Both the position numbers and the translations under genes were made by a program. A stretch of 64,000 nucleotides of DNA, taken from contig NZ_JAIEZV010000001.1 of assembly GCF_019599545.1 (NCBI RefSeq), positions 992,001 through 1,056,000 of the forward strand, read 5' to 3'. Below, one piece after another: positions 1 through 8,342 of this stretch. The DNA is from Halobacillus sp. Nhm2S1. Lineage in GTDB: Bacteria > Bacillota > Bacilli > Bacillales > Halobacillaceae. Below the pieces are notes generated by a model. The model had not been told where the DNA came from and did no database searches. It was given only the letters and a program-made list of their open reading frames with translations. The number at the start of each line of letters is the position of its first letter. Within the stretch, counting starts at the first letter, position 1.

Positions 1-613
1 TTGTTCGAATTTCAACATCCAGTTTTTCCACTTGATCGACTTCCCAGCGAGAAATGTCCTGAGGTAGACGGAAAGAGACAATCCCATAAGTATCAAGACC
101 ACCGGCTTCAGCTTCCGCCTCAAAAATCGTTACATCGTAACCGAACCTCGCCAGTTCTCTAGCGGCCGATAAACCTGCAGGGCCTCCTCCGACAACCGCA
201 ACTTTTTTCCCATTTTTCTTGCCAGGTTTAAATAAGAGCTGTTCATTTTTGATGGCCCAGTCTGTGGCAAATCGTTGCAGATCTCCAATTAAGATTGGTT
301 CAGTGGAATGGTTCAAAACACAGGCGCCTTCGCATAACTCTTCGGTCGGGCAAACACGGGCGCAGGTCGCTCCGACAGGGTTGGACGACATAATTGTCGT
401 GGCCGACCCTTTTAAATTCCCGGACGCGATCTTTTTAATGAATTTCGGAATATCAATCCCTGTCGGGCAAGCCTGGATACATGGAGCATCGTAACAATAT
501 AAGCAGCGGTTGGATTCTTCCATCGCTTCCTGAGCATTCAGCCCGTCATGGACTTCCTCAAAGTTCACCTTCAAGTTTTCTAATGAGATTCCTTTACTCT
601 TTAACTGGGTCAA
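1..613 (-). CDS. preT: Dihydropyrimidine dehydrogenase subunit PreT-like, 3'-truncated by window edge
   Basis: This is the N-terminal 204 residues of a PreT/glutamate-synthase-small-subunit type oxidoreductase, which feeds NAD(P)H electrons to PreA for uracil/thymine reduction. A cysteine-rich [4Fe-4S] domain comes first (CLYCYDAPCIQACPTGIDIP, then CARVCPTEELCEGACV), followed by the FAD-binding start VAVVGGGPAGLSAARELA near residue 138. The start is TTG at 613, chosen because AAAGGAGG lies just upstream and the protein begins MTQLKSKGIS. The gene continues past base 1. Neighbouring mmsA and the amidase point to pyrimidine catabolism rather than glutamate synthesis; a GltD-like role is the alternative. 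Confidence 0.85.
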   Translation of the reverse strand, partial: MTQLKSKGISLENLKVNFEEVHDGLNAQEAMEESNRCLYCYDAPCIQACPTGIDIPKFIKKIASGNLKGSATTIMSSNPVGATCARVCPTEELCEGACVLNHSTEPILIGDLQRFATDWAIKNEQLLFKPGKKNGKKVAVVGGGPAGLSAARELARFGYDVTIFEAEAEAGGLDTYGIVSFRLPQDISRWEVDQVEKLDVEIRT

Positions 614-637
614 GGTGTTTCCCTCCTTTAATGAAAG

Positions 638-659
638 AGAGGCTTTTAGATTAGCCTCT
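638..659 (-). other. Small hairpin in the preT leader
   Basis: A 7-bp stem (AGAGGCT/AGCCTCT, 8-nt loop) lies about 25 bases upstream of the preT start. It could be a weak terminator or a leader structure. The run of T after it is poor (CTTTC). Confidence 0.35.
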
Positions 660-662
660 TAA

Positions 663-716
663 TAAAAAAGTTCCACATAGAGAAAATGGTTCATTTTCTT
701 TTGCTCTATGCAGAAC
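663..716 (-). terminator. Rho-independent terminator after the amidase gene
   Basis: On the minus strand GTTC-CATAGAG-AAAATG arms fold onto CATTTT-CTCTATG-GAAC and are followed by TTTTTT. It lies between the amidase gene and preT, so preT probably has its own promoter or depends on read-through. Confidence 0.75.
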
Positions 717-743
717 TTCTACTTTGTGTCTGATGGATAGGTT

Positions 744-1634
744 TTAAGGGAGAAGCTCAACCATGTTTTCGTAAGTTTCAGGACGGCGGTCGCGATAGAA
801 CTGCCATGTGTCACGTACTTCACGGATAAACTTCTTGTCCATTTCTGCAACGAGGACTTCATCTTGATCACGGCTGGCGGTTGCAACGAAGTTTCCGCGT
901 GGGTCGACAAGATAAGACTGTCCATAAAATTCACCCATGTTCCACGGTCCTTCATAACCGACACGGTTGATCGCGCCAAGGTAATACCCATTCGCTACAG
1001 CATGAGCAGGCTGCTCAAGTTTCCATAGGTACTCAGAAAGTCCAGCTACAGTTGCTGATGGGTTGAAGACCACTTCTGCACCGTTCAAACCTAGCAATCT
1101 AGCACCTTCCGGGAAGTGACGGTCATAGCAGATATAAACACCGACTTTGGCAAAGGCCGTATCGAATACAGGATAGCCGAGGTTTCCTGGCTTGAAGTAA
1201 TATTTCTCCCAGAAACCGTGTCCTTTGTCTCCGACAGCGACTTGTGGAATGTGATGTTTCCGGTACTTCCCTAAATAAGAGCCGTCCGCATCAATCACGG
1301 CAGCTGTATTATAGTAGGTCGCGATTCCTTCTTTTTCATAGATCGGAAGGACAATGACGACGCCTAGTTCTTTCGCAAGGTCCTGAAAACGTTTCGTTGT
1401 CGGACCATTAGGAATCTCTTCCGCTGATTCGTACCACTTCGGATTCTGTTCTGAGCAAAAGTATGGACCATAGAAAATTTCCTGAAGGCAGATGATCTGC
1501 GCCCCTTTATCCGCGGCTTCTTTTACTAGTTTGATATGTTTTTCAATCGATTGTTGCTTATGAACTTCTACTGGCTCACTCCCGTCCACATCATGTGAAG
1601 CCTGTATTAAACCAATTTGGACTTTATCAGACAC
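744..1634 (-). CDS. Nitrilase-family amidohydrolase, probable N-carbamoyl-beta-alanine amidase
   Basis: A 296-residue carbon-nitrogen hydrolase. The Glu-Lys-Cys triad is visible: E in CLQEIFYGPYF (about 52), K in GKYRKHHIP (about 125) and C in VYICYDRHFPEG (about 158). The YFCSEQNPKWY segment and overall length fit the beta-ureidopropionase branch, which releases CO2 and ammonia from N-carbamoyl-beta-alanine. The start is GTG with AAGGAGG upstream. It sits between mmsA and preT, so the three can carry pyrimidine nitrogen and carbon to acetyl-CoA. A related N-carbamoylputrescine or N-carbamoyl-amino-acid amidase is possible, but the context favours the pyrimidine role. The 284 bases upstream are AT-rich with nothing else recognised. 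Confidence 0.85.
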   Translation of the reverse strand: MSDKVQIGLIQASHDVDGSEPVEVHKQQSIEKHIKLVKEAADKGAQIICLQEIFYGPYFCSEQNPKWYESAEEIPNGPTTKRFQDLAKELGVVIVLPIYEKEGIATYYNTAAVIDADGSYLGKYRKHHIPQVAVGDKGHGFWEKYYFKPGNLGYPVFDTAFAKVGVYICYDRHFPEGARLLGLNGAEVVFNPSATVAGLSEYLWKLEQPAHAVANGYYLGAINRVGYEGPWNMGEFYGQSYLVDPRGNFVATASRDQDEVLVAEMDKKFIREVRDTWQFYRDRRPETYENMVELLP

Positions 1635-1918
1635 TAAAATTCCTCCTTATGTAATCCTTTTTGTTGTCCATTCACTTGAAACCAAGTCCCCAAGACTCTG
1701 ATCTCCTGTAACTTCGCAACCTCCTATGACTGAATTTTCATTATTTACTGAATTTTTAAATAACTACTTATACTTTACATCAAAAATTAAAAAATTCCAT
1801 TATACATAATGTTAAATGTTGCACTCTGCGTTTAGATTTTTTGTAAGATTGGCAGGGAATTTGTGGATTCGATAGTGGGAAGGGCGCGAAATGTTTAAAA
1901 TTCCGCGCACCTATAAAA

Positions 1919-3391
1919 TTAGTACCAGCGTTGGGTCAGCATTTTACGCTTCGTATAGAAGTTAAGTCCATCTTTACCATTGGCATGGAGATCGCCATAG
2001 AAGGACTTTTTGTTTCCAGAGAATGGGAAGAACGCCATCGGGGCAGGGACGTTGACATTGACACCAAGCATTCCGGCATCCATCTCTTCTCTGAACTGTT
2101 GAACGGCTTTTCCACTTGTTGTATAAATAACAGCACCATTTGCGAACTCAGATTTGTTGGCTGTTTCAATCGCTTCATCAAGCGTATCAGCCCGCACAAT
2201 ACTGAGAACAGGAGCAAAGATCTCATCTTTCCAAATCTTCATATCATCAGTGACGTAATCAAAGATTGTCGCACCAAGGAAATATCCAGACTCATTCTCA
2301 CGGAGTTCTACCCGGCCATCACGAACGAGCTTCGCATTATCCTGTTCCCCTGCTTCAATGTACCCGAGAACACGCTCGCGGTGGGAGTCACGAATCAATG
2401 GTCCCAGATTGGTTTTCTCATCTAGACCATTTCCTACATTCAACTGATCAGCCGCTTCTTTTAATTTAGCGACAAGATCATCAGCTACATCGCCGACGGC
2501 TACGACTACAGAACAAGCCATGCAACGCTCGCCCGCGCTTCCGAAAGCTGCATTGATGATTCCTTCTACCGACTTGTCTAAGTTACAATCCGGAAGAACG
2601 ATGGAGTGGTTCTTGGCTCCAGCGAGTGCCTGAACGCGCTTGCCGTGGTTGGCAGCTGTTTTGTACACATATTCAGCAACAGGCTGAGAACCAACGAAAG
2701 AAATGGCGTCGACTTCATCATGTTCCAGCAACCCGTTTACAACGTCATGAGCACCATTGACAACATTGAGGACGCCTTTTGGAAGACCCGCTTCATGTAT
2801 GAGCTCAACGAGCATTTTCGCAAGAATCGGCGTGCGTTCAGATGGTTTTAGTACAAAGGTATTCCCACACACGATTGCAAGCGGGAACATCCACAATGGC
2901 ACCATCATCGGGAAGTTAAATGGTGTGATCCCCCCGACAACCCCGACCGGATAGCGGTACATTCCAGAGTCAATTCCTTCAGCGATATCCGGAAGGACGT
3001 CACCCATCATAAGGCTTGGTGCACCGGCTGCGAATTCGACACATTCTATACCACGCTGCACTTCACCTGTGGCATCTTTCATCGTCTTTCCATTTTCCTG
3101 TGTGAGTGCTTTTGCCAGCTCTTCGCGATTTTCTACCAATAACTGATGATACTTAAACATCACTCTGGCCCGCTTCGGTACCGGTACCTTTTTCCATGTC
3201 TTAAATGCTTCTCTCGCTGATTGGACCGCTTTATCTACATCCTCTTTCGATGAAATGGGAACTTGTGCAATGATCTCTCCTGTCGCAGGATTGGGTACGT
3301 CCTCCACTTGCCCGTTTTCCGACGAAACCCACTCGCCTCCAATGAAGTTTTGAATGGTTACCTGATTCTTCTTTGAGAAAGTTGTCTCCAT
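1919..3391 (-). CDS. mmsA: Methylmalonate/malonate-semialdehyde dehydrogenase (CoA-acylating)
   Basis: A 490-residue aldehyde dehydrogenase of the MmsA/IolA type, converting malonate or methylmalonate semialdehyde plus CoA to acetyl- or propionyl-CoA. Visible family features are the FIGGEWV start, the [15 protein letters not shown] segment, the Rossmann [16 protein letters not shown] and the catalytic cysteine in [14 protein letters not shown] (near 287-290). The length is normal. It begins with ATG behind AGAGGTG. With the downstream amidase and preT it would remove malonate semialdehyde formed from beta-alanine; the transaminase for that step is not in the window. A valine or inositol catabolic role is the alternative. 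Confidence 0.9.
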   Translation of the reverse strand: METTFSKKNQVTIQNFIGGEWVSSENGQVEDVPNPATGEIIAQVPISSKEDVDKAVQSAREAFKTWKKVPVPKRARVMFKYHQLLVENREELAKALTQENGKTMKDATGEVQRGIECVEFAAGAPSLMMGDVLPDIAEGIDSGMYRYPVGVVGGITPFNFPMMVPLWMFPLAIVCGNTFVLKPSERTPILAKMLVELIHEAGLPKGVLNVVNGAHDVVNGLLEHDEVDAISFVGSQPVAEYVYKTAANHGKRVQALAGAKNHSIVLPDCNLDKSVEGIINAAFGSAGERCMACSVVVAVGDVADDLVAKLKEAADQLNVGNGLDEKTNLGPLIRDSHRERVLGYIEAGEQDNAKLVRDGRVELRENESGYFLGATIFDYVTDDMKIWKDEIFAPVLSIVRADTLDEAIETANKSEFANGAVIYTTSGKAVQQFREEMDAGMLGVNVNVPAPMAFFPFSGNKKSFYGDLHANGKDGLNFYTKRKMLTQRWY

Positions 3392-3544
3392 TTTTTCACC
3401 TCTACTCGTAGATTCTGTTCCTTTACACCCTTCAAAATATATTATAAATTCAGAAAATTTTTACATCAATGGACGAAGTGTCAAATCAAAAACCTGCAAT
3501 TTTAACACAATGACCTTAAAGAGAGGACTTATCGTCATTTGGAT

Positions 3545-3597
3545 AATACTGGATGACCTGGGCAACCTAATAATGGGTGACCAGGTCATCCAGTATT
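3545..3597. repeat. Perfect 17-bp inverted repeat between divergent genes
   Basis: AATACTGGATGACCTGG at 3545-3561 is repeated perfectly inverted at 3581-3597, with a 19-nt spacer. It ends about 10 bases before the ribosome binding site of the dehydrogenase gene at 3619, so it would form a hairpin in that leader. It could be an operator, an attenuator or a small mobile hairpin. Confidence 0.8.
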
Positions 3598-3618
3598 TTA
3601 CATATAGGAGGGGTTCTG

Positions 3619-4482
3619 TTGAGCAATCAAAAGAAGGAAATTCAGCCGAAGCAGCACCAGGATCGACAGCCAGGTTTTGAATATGAAATGAAGCCGCTTC
3701 CGGAATACGTGGATCCAAAGTATAAAGGAAGCGGAAAATTAATGGGAAAAGTGGCAGTCATCACAGGGGGAGACAGCGGGATTGGCCGTGCTGTCAGCCT
3801 TTATTTCGCAAAGGAAGGCGCGGATGTTGCCGTTTTATACCTTAACGAACAAGAGGATGCCGAGAAGACGAAAAAATTAATTGAAGAGGAAGGCCGCACA
3901 TGCCGCCTCTATAATGGAGATATCGGAAGTGCTGCGTTTTGTGAAGAAACCGTCCAACGAATAAAGACCGAATTCGGACAGATTGATATCCTCGTCAACA
4001 ATGCGGCCATGCAATTTCCGCAAAAAGACCTGACAGCCATTACGAATCAGCAGCTTGAAAAGACCTTCCGCGTGAATTTCTTTTCTTATGTGTACATGGC
4101 TAAGGCCGTACTCCCTCACTTCCAAAAAGGGAGCACAATCATCAACACCTCATCAGTCACCGCTTATGAGGGGAATGAGCAGTTAATTGACTATTCATCA
4201 ACCAAAGGAGCTATTACTACATTCACGCGTTCCCTCGCCAAGTCCTTGGTCGGTAAGGGCATCCGCGTGAACGGCGTCGCACCTGGCCCGATCTGGACAC
4301 CATTGATTCCTGCAAGTTTTGATAAGCAAAAAGTTGCGGAATTTGGTTCCAACAATCCGATGGGACGTCCGGGACAGCCGTATGAACTTGCTCCTGCCTA
4401 TGTTTATTTGGCAAGCCAAGATTCCAGCTACGTCACAGGGCAAATGATCCACGTCAATGGGGGCGTACCCGTCAACGGTTAA
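3619..4482 (+). CDS. SDR-family oxidoreductase, general-stress type (YhdF/YdaD-like)
   Basis: A 287-residue short-chain dehydrogenase. After a polar extension (about 1-40) comes the cofactor loop VAVITGGDSGIGRAV (45-59), NNAAMQFPQ, and the catalytic Ser-Tyr-Lys set (NTSSVTAYEG, DYSSTKGA). The end GQMIHVNGGVPVNG is typical of Bacillus Gsp39-like proteins induced by ethanol, salt or heat. The substrate is unknown. The chosen TTG start follows AGGAGGGG; an upstream in-frame ATG lies inside the inverted repeat and lacks a binding site. No clear sigma-B promoter was seen. Confidence 0.88.
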   Translation: MSNQKKEIQPKQHQDRQPGFEYEMKPLPEYVDPKYKGSGKLMGKVAVITGGDSGIGRAVSLYFAKEGADVAVLYLNEQEDAEKTKKLIEEEGRTCRLYNGDIGSAAFCEETVQRIKTEFGQIDILVNNAAMQFPQKDLTAITNQQLEKTFRVNFFSYVYMAKAVLPHFQKGSTIINTSSVTAYEGNEQLIDYSSTKGAITTFTRSLAKSLVGKGIRVNGVAPGPIWTPLIPASFDKQKVAEFGSNNPMGRPGQPYELAPAYVYLASQDSSYVTGQMIHVNGGVPVNG

Positions 4483-4499
4483 ACGCATGGTATCCAATA

Positions 4500-4541
4500 A
4501 AAGCGGCCCCCACACCAAAAGGCTGGGGACCGCTCTTTTCA
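4500..4541. terminator. Convergent terminator
   Basis: An 11-bp stem with one mismatch (AGCGGCCCCCA against TGGGGACCGCT) has A-rich sequence before it and CTTTTC after it. It separates the SDR gene from the convergent lipoprotein gene. Confidence 0.7.
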
Positions 4542-4558
4542 TATAAAATCACTATCCA

Positions 4559-5215
4559 TCATTGCAGGTTTACTTTTAGATGATCGCCTTCTACCAATAC
4601 GTTTCCTTCCTCGTCAAAAACATCACTGGTTTCGATTTTCATAGAATCTAATTCTTCCCAATCATGCTCAAGGACAAATCCCATTTGTCCGACACGTGTT
4701 TCACCTGGTTCATACATACCTTTTAGCTTTTCTAGATAAAAGTCGTCCTTGAACCCCAATTTCTCCCCGTTATTCGTCTCCAAGACTTCCACGGGGGCTA
4801 CATTCACTTTCTGCTCTCCAGTATTCTTTATAGCTACCGTAAACTTGATATAGTTAAAGTTTGTTTCGTTATGAGTATAGGCATGGAAATAATCAACTAA
4901 ATCAGGGGATGGAGAATAATTGAGTACTTTCACATCCTTCACCGCCATCTGGACCGGCCCCACTTCTATATACTTCTCGATCTGCTTCATAGCTTTAAGG
5001 GTTAACCGTCCGTCCATATCTTCTACCTTGGCCCCTACTTCTTTTAAGTCCTCATCGTCGGGAGCTTGGGGATTATTTTTATAATTCGTTTGTTCCGGAA
5101 TTTCGAATAAAGGAGATGGATCCTCCGATTCATTTCCTTCTCCAGCCACATGGTTTGAACACCCAGTAAGGATAATGGAAATAGTTAAACTCAAAAATAG
5201 CAGCAAACGTTTCAC
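4559..5215 (-). CDS. Lipoprotein, DUF4352-like
   Basis: A 218-residue predicted lipoprotein with a type II signal peptide and lipobox ILTGC (Cys19), then an acidic linker. The C-terminal two thirds (about 75-215) form one domain with the pattern of DUF4352/immunoprotective extracellular proteins: IKFTVAIKNTGEQKVNVAP, a central NNGEKLGF and GETRVGQMGFVLE. The function is unknown. It would be anchored on the outer face of the membrane. It is separated from the phosphatase gene upstream by a terminator. Confidence 0.75.
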   Translation of the reverse strand: MKRLLLFLSLTISIILTGCSNHVAGEGNESEDPSPLFEIPEQTNYKNNPQAPDDEDLKEVGAKVEDMDGRLTLKAMKQIEKYIEVGPVQMAVKDVKVLNYSPSPDLVDYFHAYTHNETNFNYIKFTVAIKNTGEQKVNVAPVEVLETNNGEKLGFKDDFYLEKLKGMYEPGETRVGQMGFVLEHDWEELDSMKIETSDVFDEEGNVLVEGDHLKVNLQ

Positions 5216-5235
5216 CGTTCATCTCTCCTTTTTCT

Positions 5236-5267
5236 AAAAAAGCCTCCCTATGGAAGGGAAGCTTTTT
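5236..5267 (-). terminator. Terminator after the alkaline phosphatase gene
   Basis: The minus strand reads AAAAGCTTCCC, loop, GGGAGGCTTTTTT, a stem followed by a T run, between the phosphatase gene and the lipoprotein gene. Confidence 0.7.
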
Positions 5268-5270
5268 CAA

Positions 5271-6656
5271 TTATTTATGTGCCTGTTTTTTTATCTTTCC
5301 ATTCTCCATCAAGTTCATGACCTTTTGGCCAACTTCGTGGTTATCATGAAGTCCTGCGAATTCTTGAGACTGAGGACCATAACCGTACACAATCACATCT
5401 TCCCCAGTATGGCCGCCTGTTGTCCACCCGGTACCAGAGCGAATATCGAAAATGTGCTCAATCGCATTATCAATCTCTGTTACTGATCCATTTTCAGCTG
5501 CTTCTTTCACGGATTGGATTTCTTTGTCGGTCAATTCAAGGTCCACGTACTGCTCTAGCGTTTCTTCGACTCCTGCTCCTTCTGAAATTTCAGCAGCCAT
5601 AAAGTCAGGCGTACGTTTCGCAGCTTTCAAAGGTTCAGGATTCCACTGATATTCTCCATCCCGTCCCATCGTCATTCCACCTGTAGAGTGGTCGGCTGTC
5701 GTAACAACTAGGGTATTCTTATTGTTCTTCGCAAACTCAATAGCTTCTTCATAAGCCGCTTCAAAGTCTTGCATATCACTCATAGCCGCTACTACATCAT
5801 TATCATGACCTGCCCAGTCGATCTGACTGCCTTCCACCATAAGGAAGAAACCATCTTTGTCCTTGCTCAGCCTGTCCAAGGCGGAAGACGTCATTTCCTC
5901 TAAGGAAGGAGCATCGGAAGAGCGGTCAATCATCTTGTCCATCCCTTTAGGTGCAAATAAACCAACGATTTGATCATTGGAATCTTCCATAAGTTCCTCA
6001 CGAGATTCCACATAGCTGAATCCATCTTTTTGGAAGTCATTGGTCAAGTCGCGGTCCTCCCTTTTGAAATAGGAAGTACCTCCACCAAGCAACACATCAA
6101 TCTTGTGTTCACCATTCACTTTTTCATCAAAGTAATCATCAGCGATATCATTGTAATTGTGTCGGGATTCATCATGGGCACCGAATGATGCAGGTGTAGC
6201 ATGATTGACTTGGGATGTGGCTACTAGACCCGTAGATTTGCCTTTTTCCTTCGCCAACTCTAGAGCAGTTTTCACTTCATTCTTCTCCATGTCCACCGCA
6301 ATGGCATTGTTGTAAGTTTTAATTCCTGCTGCCATTGAAGTTGCAGCAGCCGCGGAATCCGTAATACTCTCATCTGGATCCCAGGAATAAGTCTCCTGCA
6401 TGCCAATTAAATGTTCATCAAAGGCTGTGTTTTCCGTATAAGGAGTAGAAGGGTCATCCTTGAAGTAACGGTAAGCGGATGTGTAGTTAGGTCCCATGCC
6501 ATCTCCAATTAGAAAAATAATGTTCTCTACCTTTCCTTTATCATCCTTAGGTTTTGCAGAAACCTCGTCGTTAAAGGTAAAAGCAGAACCTCCTAGAATT
6601 AAAGATGTACTTAAAGCCACTGGCAATAATTTTTTCATATACTTTTTACTAAACAA
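5271..6656 (-). CDS. Secreted alkaline phosphatase
   Basis: A 461-residue PhoA-superfamily alkaline phosphatase that releases phosphate from organic esters outside the cell. A cleavable signal peptide spans about 1-34 (ending VSAKP). Metal and catalytic motifs are all present: FLIGDGMGP, nucleophile Ser in DSAAAATSMAAG (about 101), EGSQIDWAGHDND, TADHSTGGMTMG and TGGHTGEDVIVYG. The start is TTG behind GGAGG; an internal ATG seven codons later is the alternative. A four-repeat Pho box lies upstream, so expression under phosphate starvation through PhoPR is likely. It resembles Bacillus PhoA/PhoB, and I do not assign one over the other. Confidence 0.92.
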   Translation of the reverse strand: MFSKKYMKKLLPVALSTSLILGGSAFTFNDEVSAKPKDDKGKVENIIFLIGDGMGPNYTSAYRYFKDDPSTPYTENTAFDEHLIGMQETYSWDPDESITDSAAAATSMAAGIKTYNNAIAVDMEKNEVKTALELAKEKGKSTGLVATSQVNHATPASFGAHDESRHNYNDIADDYFDEKVNGEHKIDVLLGGGTSYFKREDRDLTNDFQKDGFSYVESREELMEDSNDQIVGLFAPKGMDKMIDRSSDAPSLEEMTSSALDRLSKDKDGFFLMVEGSQIDWAGHDNDVVAAMSDMQDFEAAYEEAIEFAKNNKNTLVVTTADHSTGGMTMGRDGEYQWNPEPLKAAKRTPDFMAAEISEGAGVEETLEQYVDLELTDKEIQSVKEAAENGSVTEIDNAIEHIFDIRSGTGWTTGGHTGEDVIVYGYGPQSQEFAGLHDNHEVGQKVMNLMENGKIKKQAHK

Positions 6657-6692
6657 CTTTATTCCTCCTTGTGATATGTCGATGCAATACGC

Positions 6693-6698
6693 ATATTA
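6693..6698 (-). promoter_or_regulatory. Candidate -10 of the alkaline phosphatase promoter
   Basis: TAATAT on the minus strand lies nine bases downstream of the last Pho-box repeat and about 37 bases before the start codon. No good -35 hexamer is present, as expected for a PhoP-activated promoter. Confidence 0.45.
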
Positions 6699-6707
6699 CT
6701 TGGAGAA

Positions 6708-6746
6708 TATGAAACAATGGTTAAAAAACTGTAAATCTATCGTAAA
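6708..6746 (-). promoter_or_regulatory. Pho box: four PhoP-type direct repeats
   Basis: On the minus strand, reading toward the phosphatase gene, TTTACG, TTTACA, TTAACC and TTCATA start exactly 11 bases apart (plus-strand 6741, 6730, 6719, 6708). The PhoP consensus is TT(A/C/T)A(C/T)A; two units match fully and two have one mismatch. The array sits just above a TAATAT -10 element. Confidence 0.75.
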
Positions 6747-6820
6747 TTAACAAATTGAGTACATAGAATCAGGCCTAAAGACCGGAATTAAATTATCACC
6801 GAATGGTTGGTTAAGCGTGG

Positions 6821-6826
6821 TATAAT
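6821..6826 (+). promoter_or_regulatory. Candidate -10 for the hypothetical gene at 6860
   Basis: A perfect TATAAT lies 34 bases upstream of the ATG. No convincing -35 is seen at 17 bp. Confidence 0.4.
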
Positions 6827-6859
6827 AGTTCAAAATCTAAACAAAAAGGGTGTGTATTC

Positions 6860-7348
6860 ATGACCAAAAGCTTTTGCCACTGTTTTAGTAACAAGGAGGA
6901 GATCGACCGAGGAATCACAGATAAATGTACATACCTCGCCTTTTGTGTCGTATCTGGTGAGCATGGAGCTGTAGAGTTCAGTTTCCGCACCAGTTATATC
7001 GACAGTGATTCAGCTGCCCCTTTCAAGAAATTTTACGAAGTGAGCGAAGAACTTGAGGATGATGATCAAACGTCAAGGAGACTAAGGGTACACAGCAAAC
7101 ATCCGCTTGCGCAAAGTGATGCGGAGCCAACAGAAAAATCTTTCTTACGATCTTCTGAACGCTTCTACTCCTATAAAATCGATCTTGACTTAAATAAGCT
7201 TCAATCGTTTAACAACAACCCTGACAAGTACTTAAGAACTATACATTCGAAAACTCTATACGATGAAATGAAAGCAGTATATAGGAATATCTTTAACCAT
7301 TTACCGAATGCATTAAAAAATGATCACTGGGTAGTGCTCGTAGATTAG
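6860..7348 (+). CDS. Hypothetical protein, 162 aa
   Basis: I do not recognise a family. The gene has AAAGGGTG before the ATG and a TATAAT further up, and coding quality is good. The protein is soluble and charged, with no signal peptide or membrane span. The N-terminal CHCF and a patch of SYIDSDSAAPFKKFYEV stand out, and the C-terminus ends WVVLVD. It stands alone between the divergent phosphatase gene and the double-psi barrel gene. Confidence 0.65.
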   Translation: MTKSFCHCFSNKEEIDRGITDKCTYLAFCVVSGEHGAVEFSFRTSYIDSDSAAPFKKFYEVSEELEDDDQTSRRLRVHSKHPLAQSDAEPTEKSFLRSSERFYSYKIDLDLNKLQSFNNNPDKYLRTIHSKTLYDEMKAVYRNIFNHLPNALKNDHWVVLVD

Positions 7349-7464
7349 CCTCGCTTTACATATGGGGATTGACCGGAAAAACGGAGTATATCATGGACGT
7401 TCACACACCAGCCAAAAATGTCATAGGCTATGGAGGATATAAAGTAAAGACAGGAGGAAAATAA

Positions 7465-8130
7465 ATGTACTCCAATTTTAACCATGTCCCTTATGGTTAT
7501 GGCTATCCCTATGGGGCAAATCCCTACCACTCTTATTTCCGCTATGCCTATCCTCAAGCCTACGGTACTCACCAGAACTATTATGGCTACGATTTCAGGC
7601 AACCGGTGAGCGGCCAGGCCAGCTGGACAGAAGGCGGAGAAGTGACGAAATGCGGAATCCCATGGTCGAATAACCGATACATGACGGCTGCTGTCGGTCA
7701 AAATTCGCCTTACCAATGCGGACAAACGATCAAAGTGAAAAACATGGCCAATCAACGGGTCGTTTTAGTCACGGTCGTAGACCAAGTTCCTAATTACCCA
7801 GAAAATAAAATCAACCTTCACCGAAAAGCCTTTGAAGCCTTAGGTGCAAGTGTGGATTCGGGTGTGATCAATGTAGAGATCACACCCAACCCTCAATTAG
7901 AAGAAGAAAAATGGGGCAAATATTTACTAGAGATCGCTCAGTCTGCTTACCCGAATTATAACGCCACGGATTACAGTAAACTAAGCCAAACCCAGCAGAA
8001 TGGTAACGTGAAGGAAGTTTATAAGTTTGTCATGGAATCCTCTCAGGAAACAATGAGCATTGAAGGAACAGTTATTTATAATCCAGCGACAGACCGAATC
8101 ATTACAATTAATCTCAAGGAAGTATCCTAA
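7465..8130 (+). CDS. Tyr-rich double-psi beta-barrel (RlpA/expansin-like) protein with DUF3889-like tail
   Basis: 221 residues in three parts. The first 50 are extremely Tyr/Pro/Gly/His rich (PYGYGYPYGANPYHSYFRY). Residues about 50-140 look like a double-psi beta-barrel: ASWTEGGEVTKCGIPWSNN, CGQTIKVKN, VTVVDQVP, INLHRKAFEALG. The last 75 residues resemble DUF3889. There is no signal peptide, so the protein may be cytoplasmic or spore-associated; similar Tyr-rich tails occur in spore surface proteins. RlpA-like folds bind or cut cell wall glycan, but activity is not established for this form. GGAGG precedes the ATG. Confidence 0.75.
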   Translation: MYSNFNHVPYGYGYPYGANPYHSYFRYAYPQAYGTHQNYYGYDFRQPVSGQASWTEGGEVTKCGIPWSNNRYMTAAVGQNSPYQCGQTIKVKNMANQRVVLVTVVDQVPNYPENKINLHRKAFEALGASVDSGVINVEITPNPQLEEEKWGKYLLEIAQSAYPNYNATDYSKLSQTQQNGNVKEVYKFVMESSQETMSIEGTVIYNPATDRIITINLKEVS

Positions 8131-8146
8131 GGCTCCATATGTTTAT

Positions 8147-8176
8147 AGAGACAGCTCTCGTCTGTCTCTTTTTTTT
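8147..8176 (+). terminator. Terminator after the double-psi barrel gene
   Basis: AGAGACAG pairs with CTGTCTCT and is followed by a run of eight T. Confidence 0.85.
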
Positions 8177-8206
8177 ATGAAAAAAATAAATGATTGTATC
8201 AAATAT

Positions 8207-8250
8207 AAAAAGAAATGACGCAGCCTCTCCCTGGATGAGAAACTGCGCCA
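8207..8250 (-). terminator. Terminator of the first tRNA-Val gene
   Basis: On the minus strand a 12-bp stem with G-T pairs (GCGCAGTTTCTC with GAGAGGCTGCGT) is followed by ATTTCTTTTT. It begins about 20 bases after the tRNA. Confidence 0.65.
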
Positions 8251-8269
8251 TTCCGGCACTTAGTATGGA

Positions 8270-8342
8270 TGATTCCGATTGGGCTCGAACCAACGACCTC
8301 CACCCTGTCAAGGTGGCGCTCTCCCAGCTGAGCTACGGAATC
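8270..8342 (-). tRNA. tRNA-Val (GAC)
   Basis: A 73-nt cloverleaf. The acceptor stem GATTCCG/CGGAATC closes it, the D arm reads GCTCAGCTGGGAGAGC, the anticodon arm CCACC-TTGACAG-GGTGG gives anticodon GAC, and the T arm carries GGTTCGAGCC. CCA is not encoded. It is identical to the copy at 9980. Confidence 0.95.

Noticed and set aside
1931-2954. Plus-strand open frames opposite mmsA
   Set aside because: They are shadows of a well-supported dehydrogenase gene and have no ribosome binding sites.
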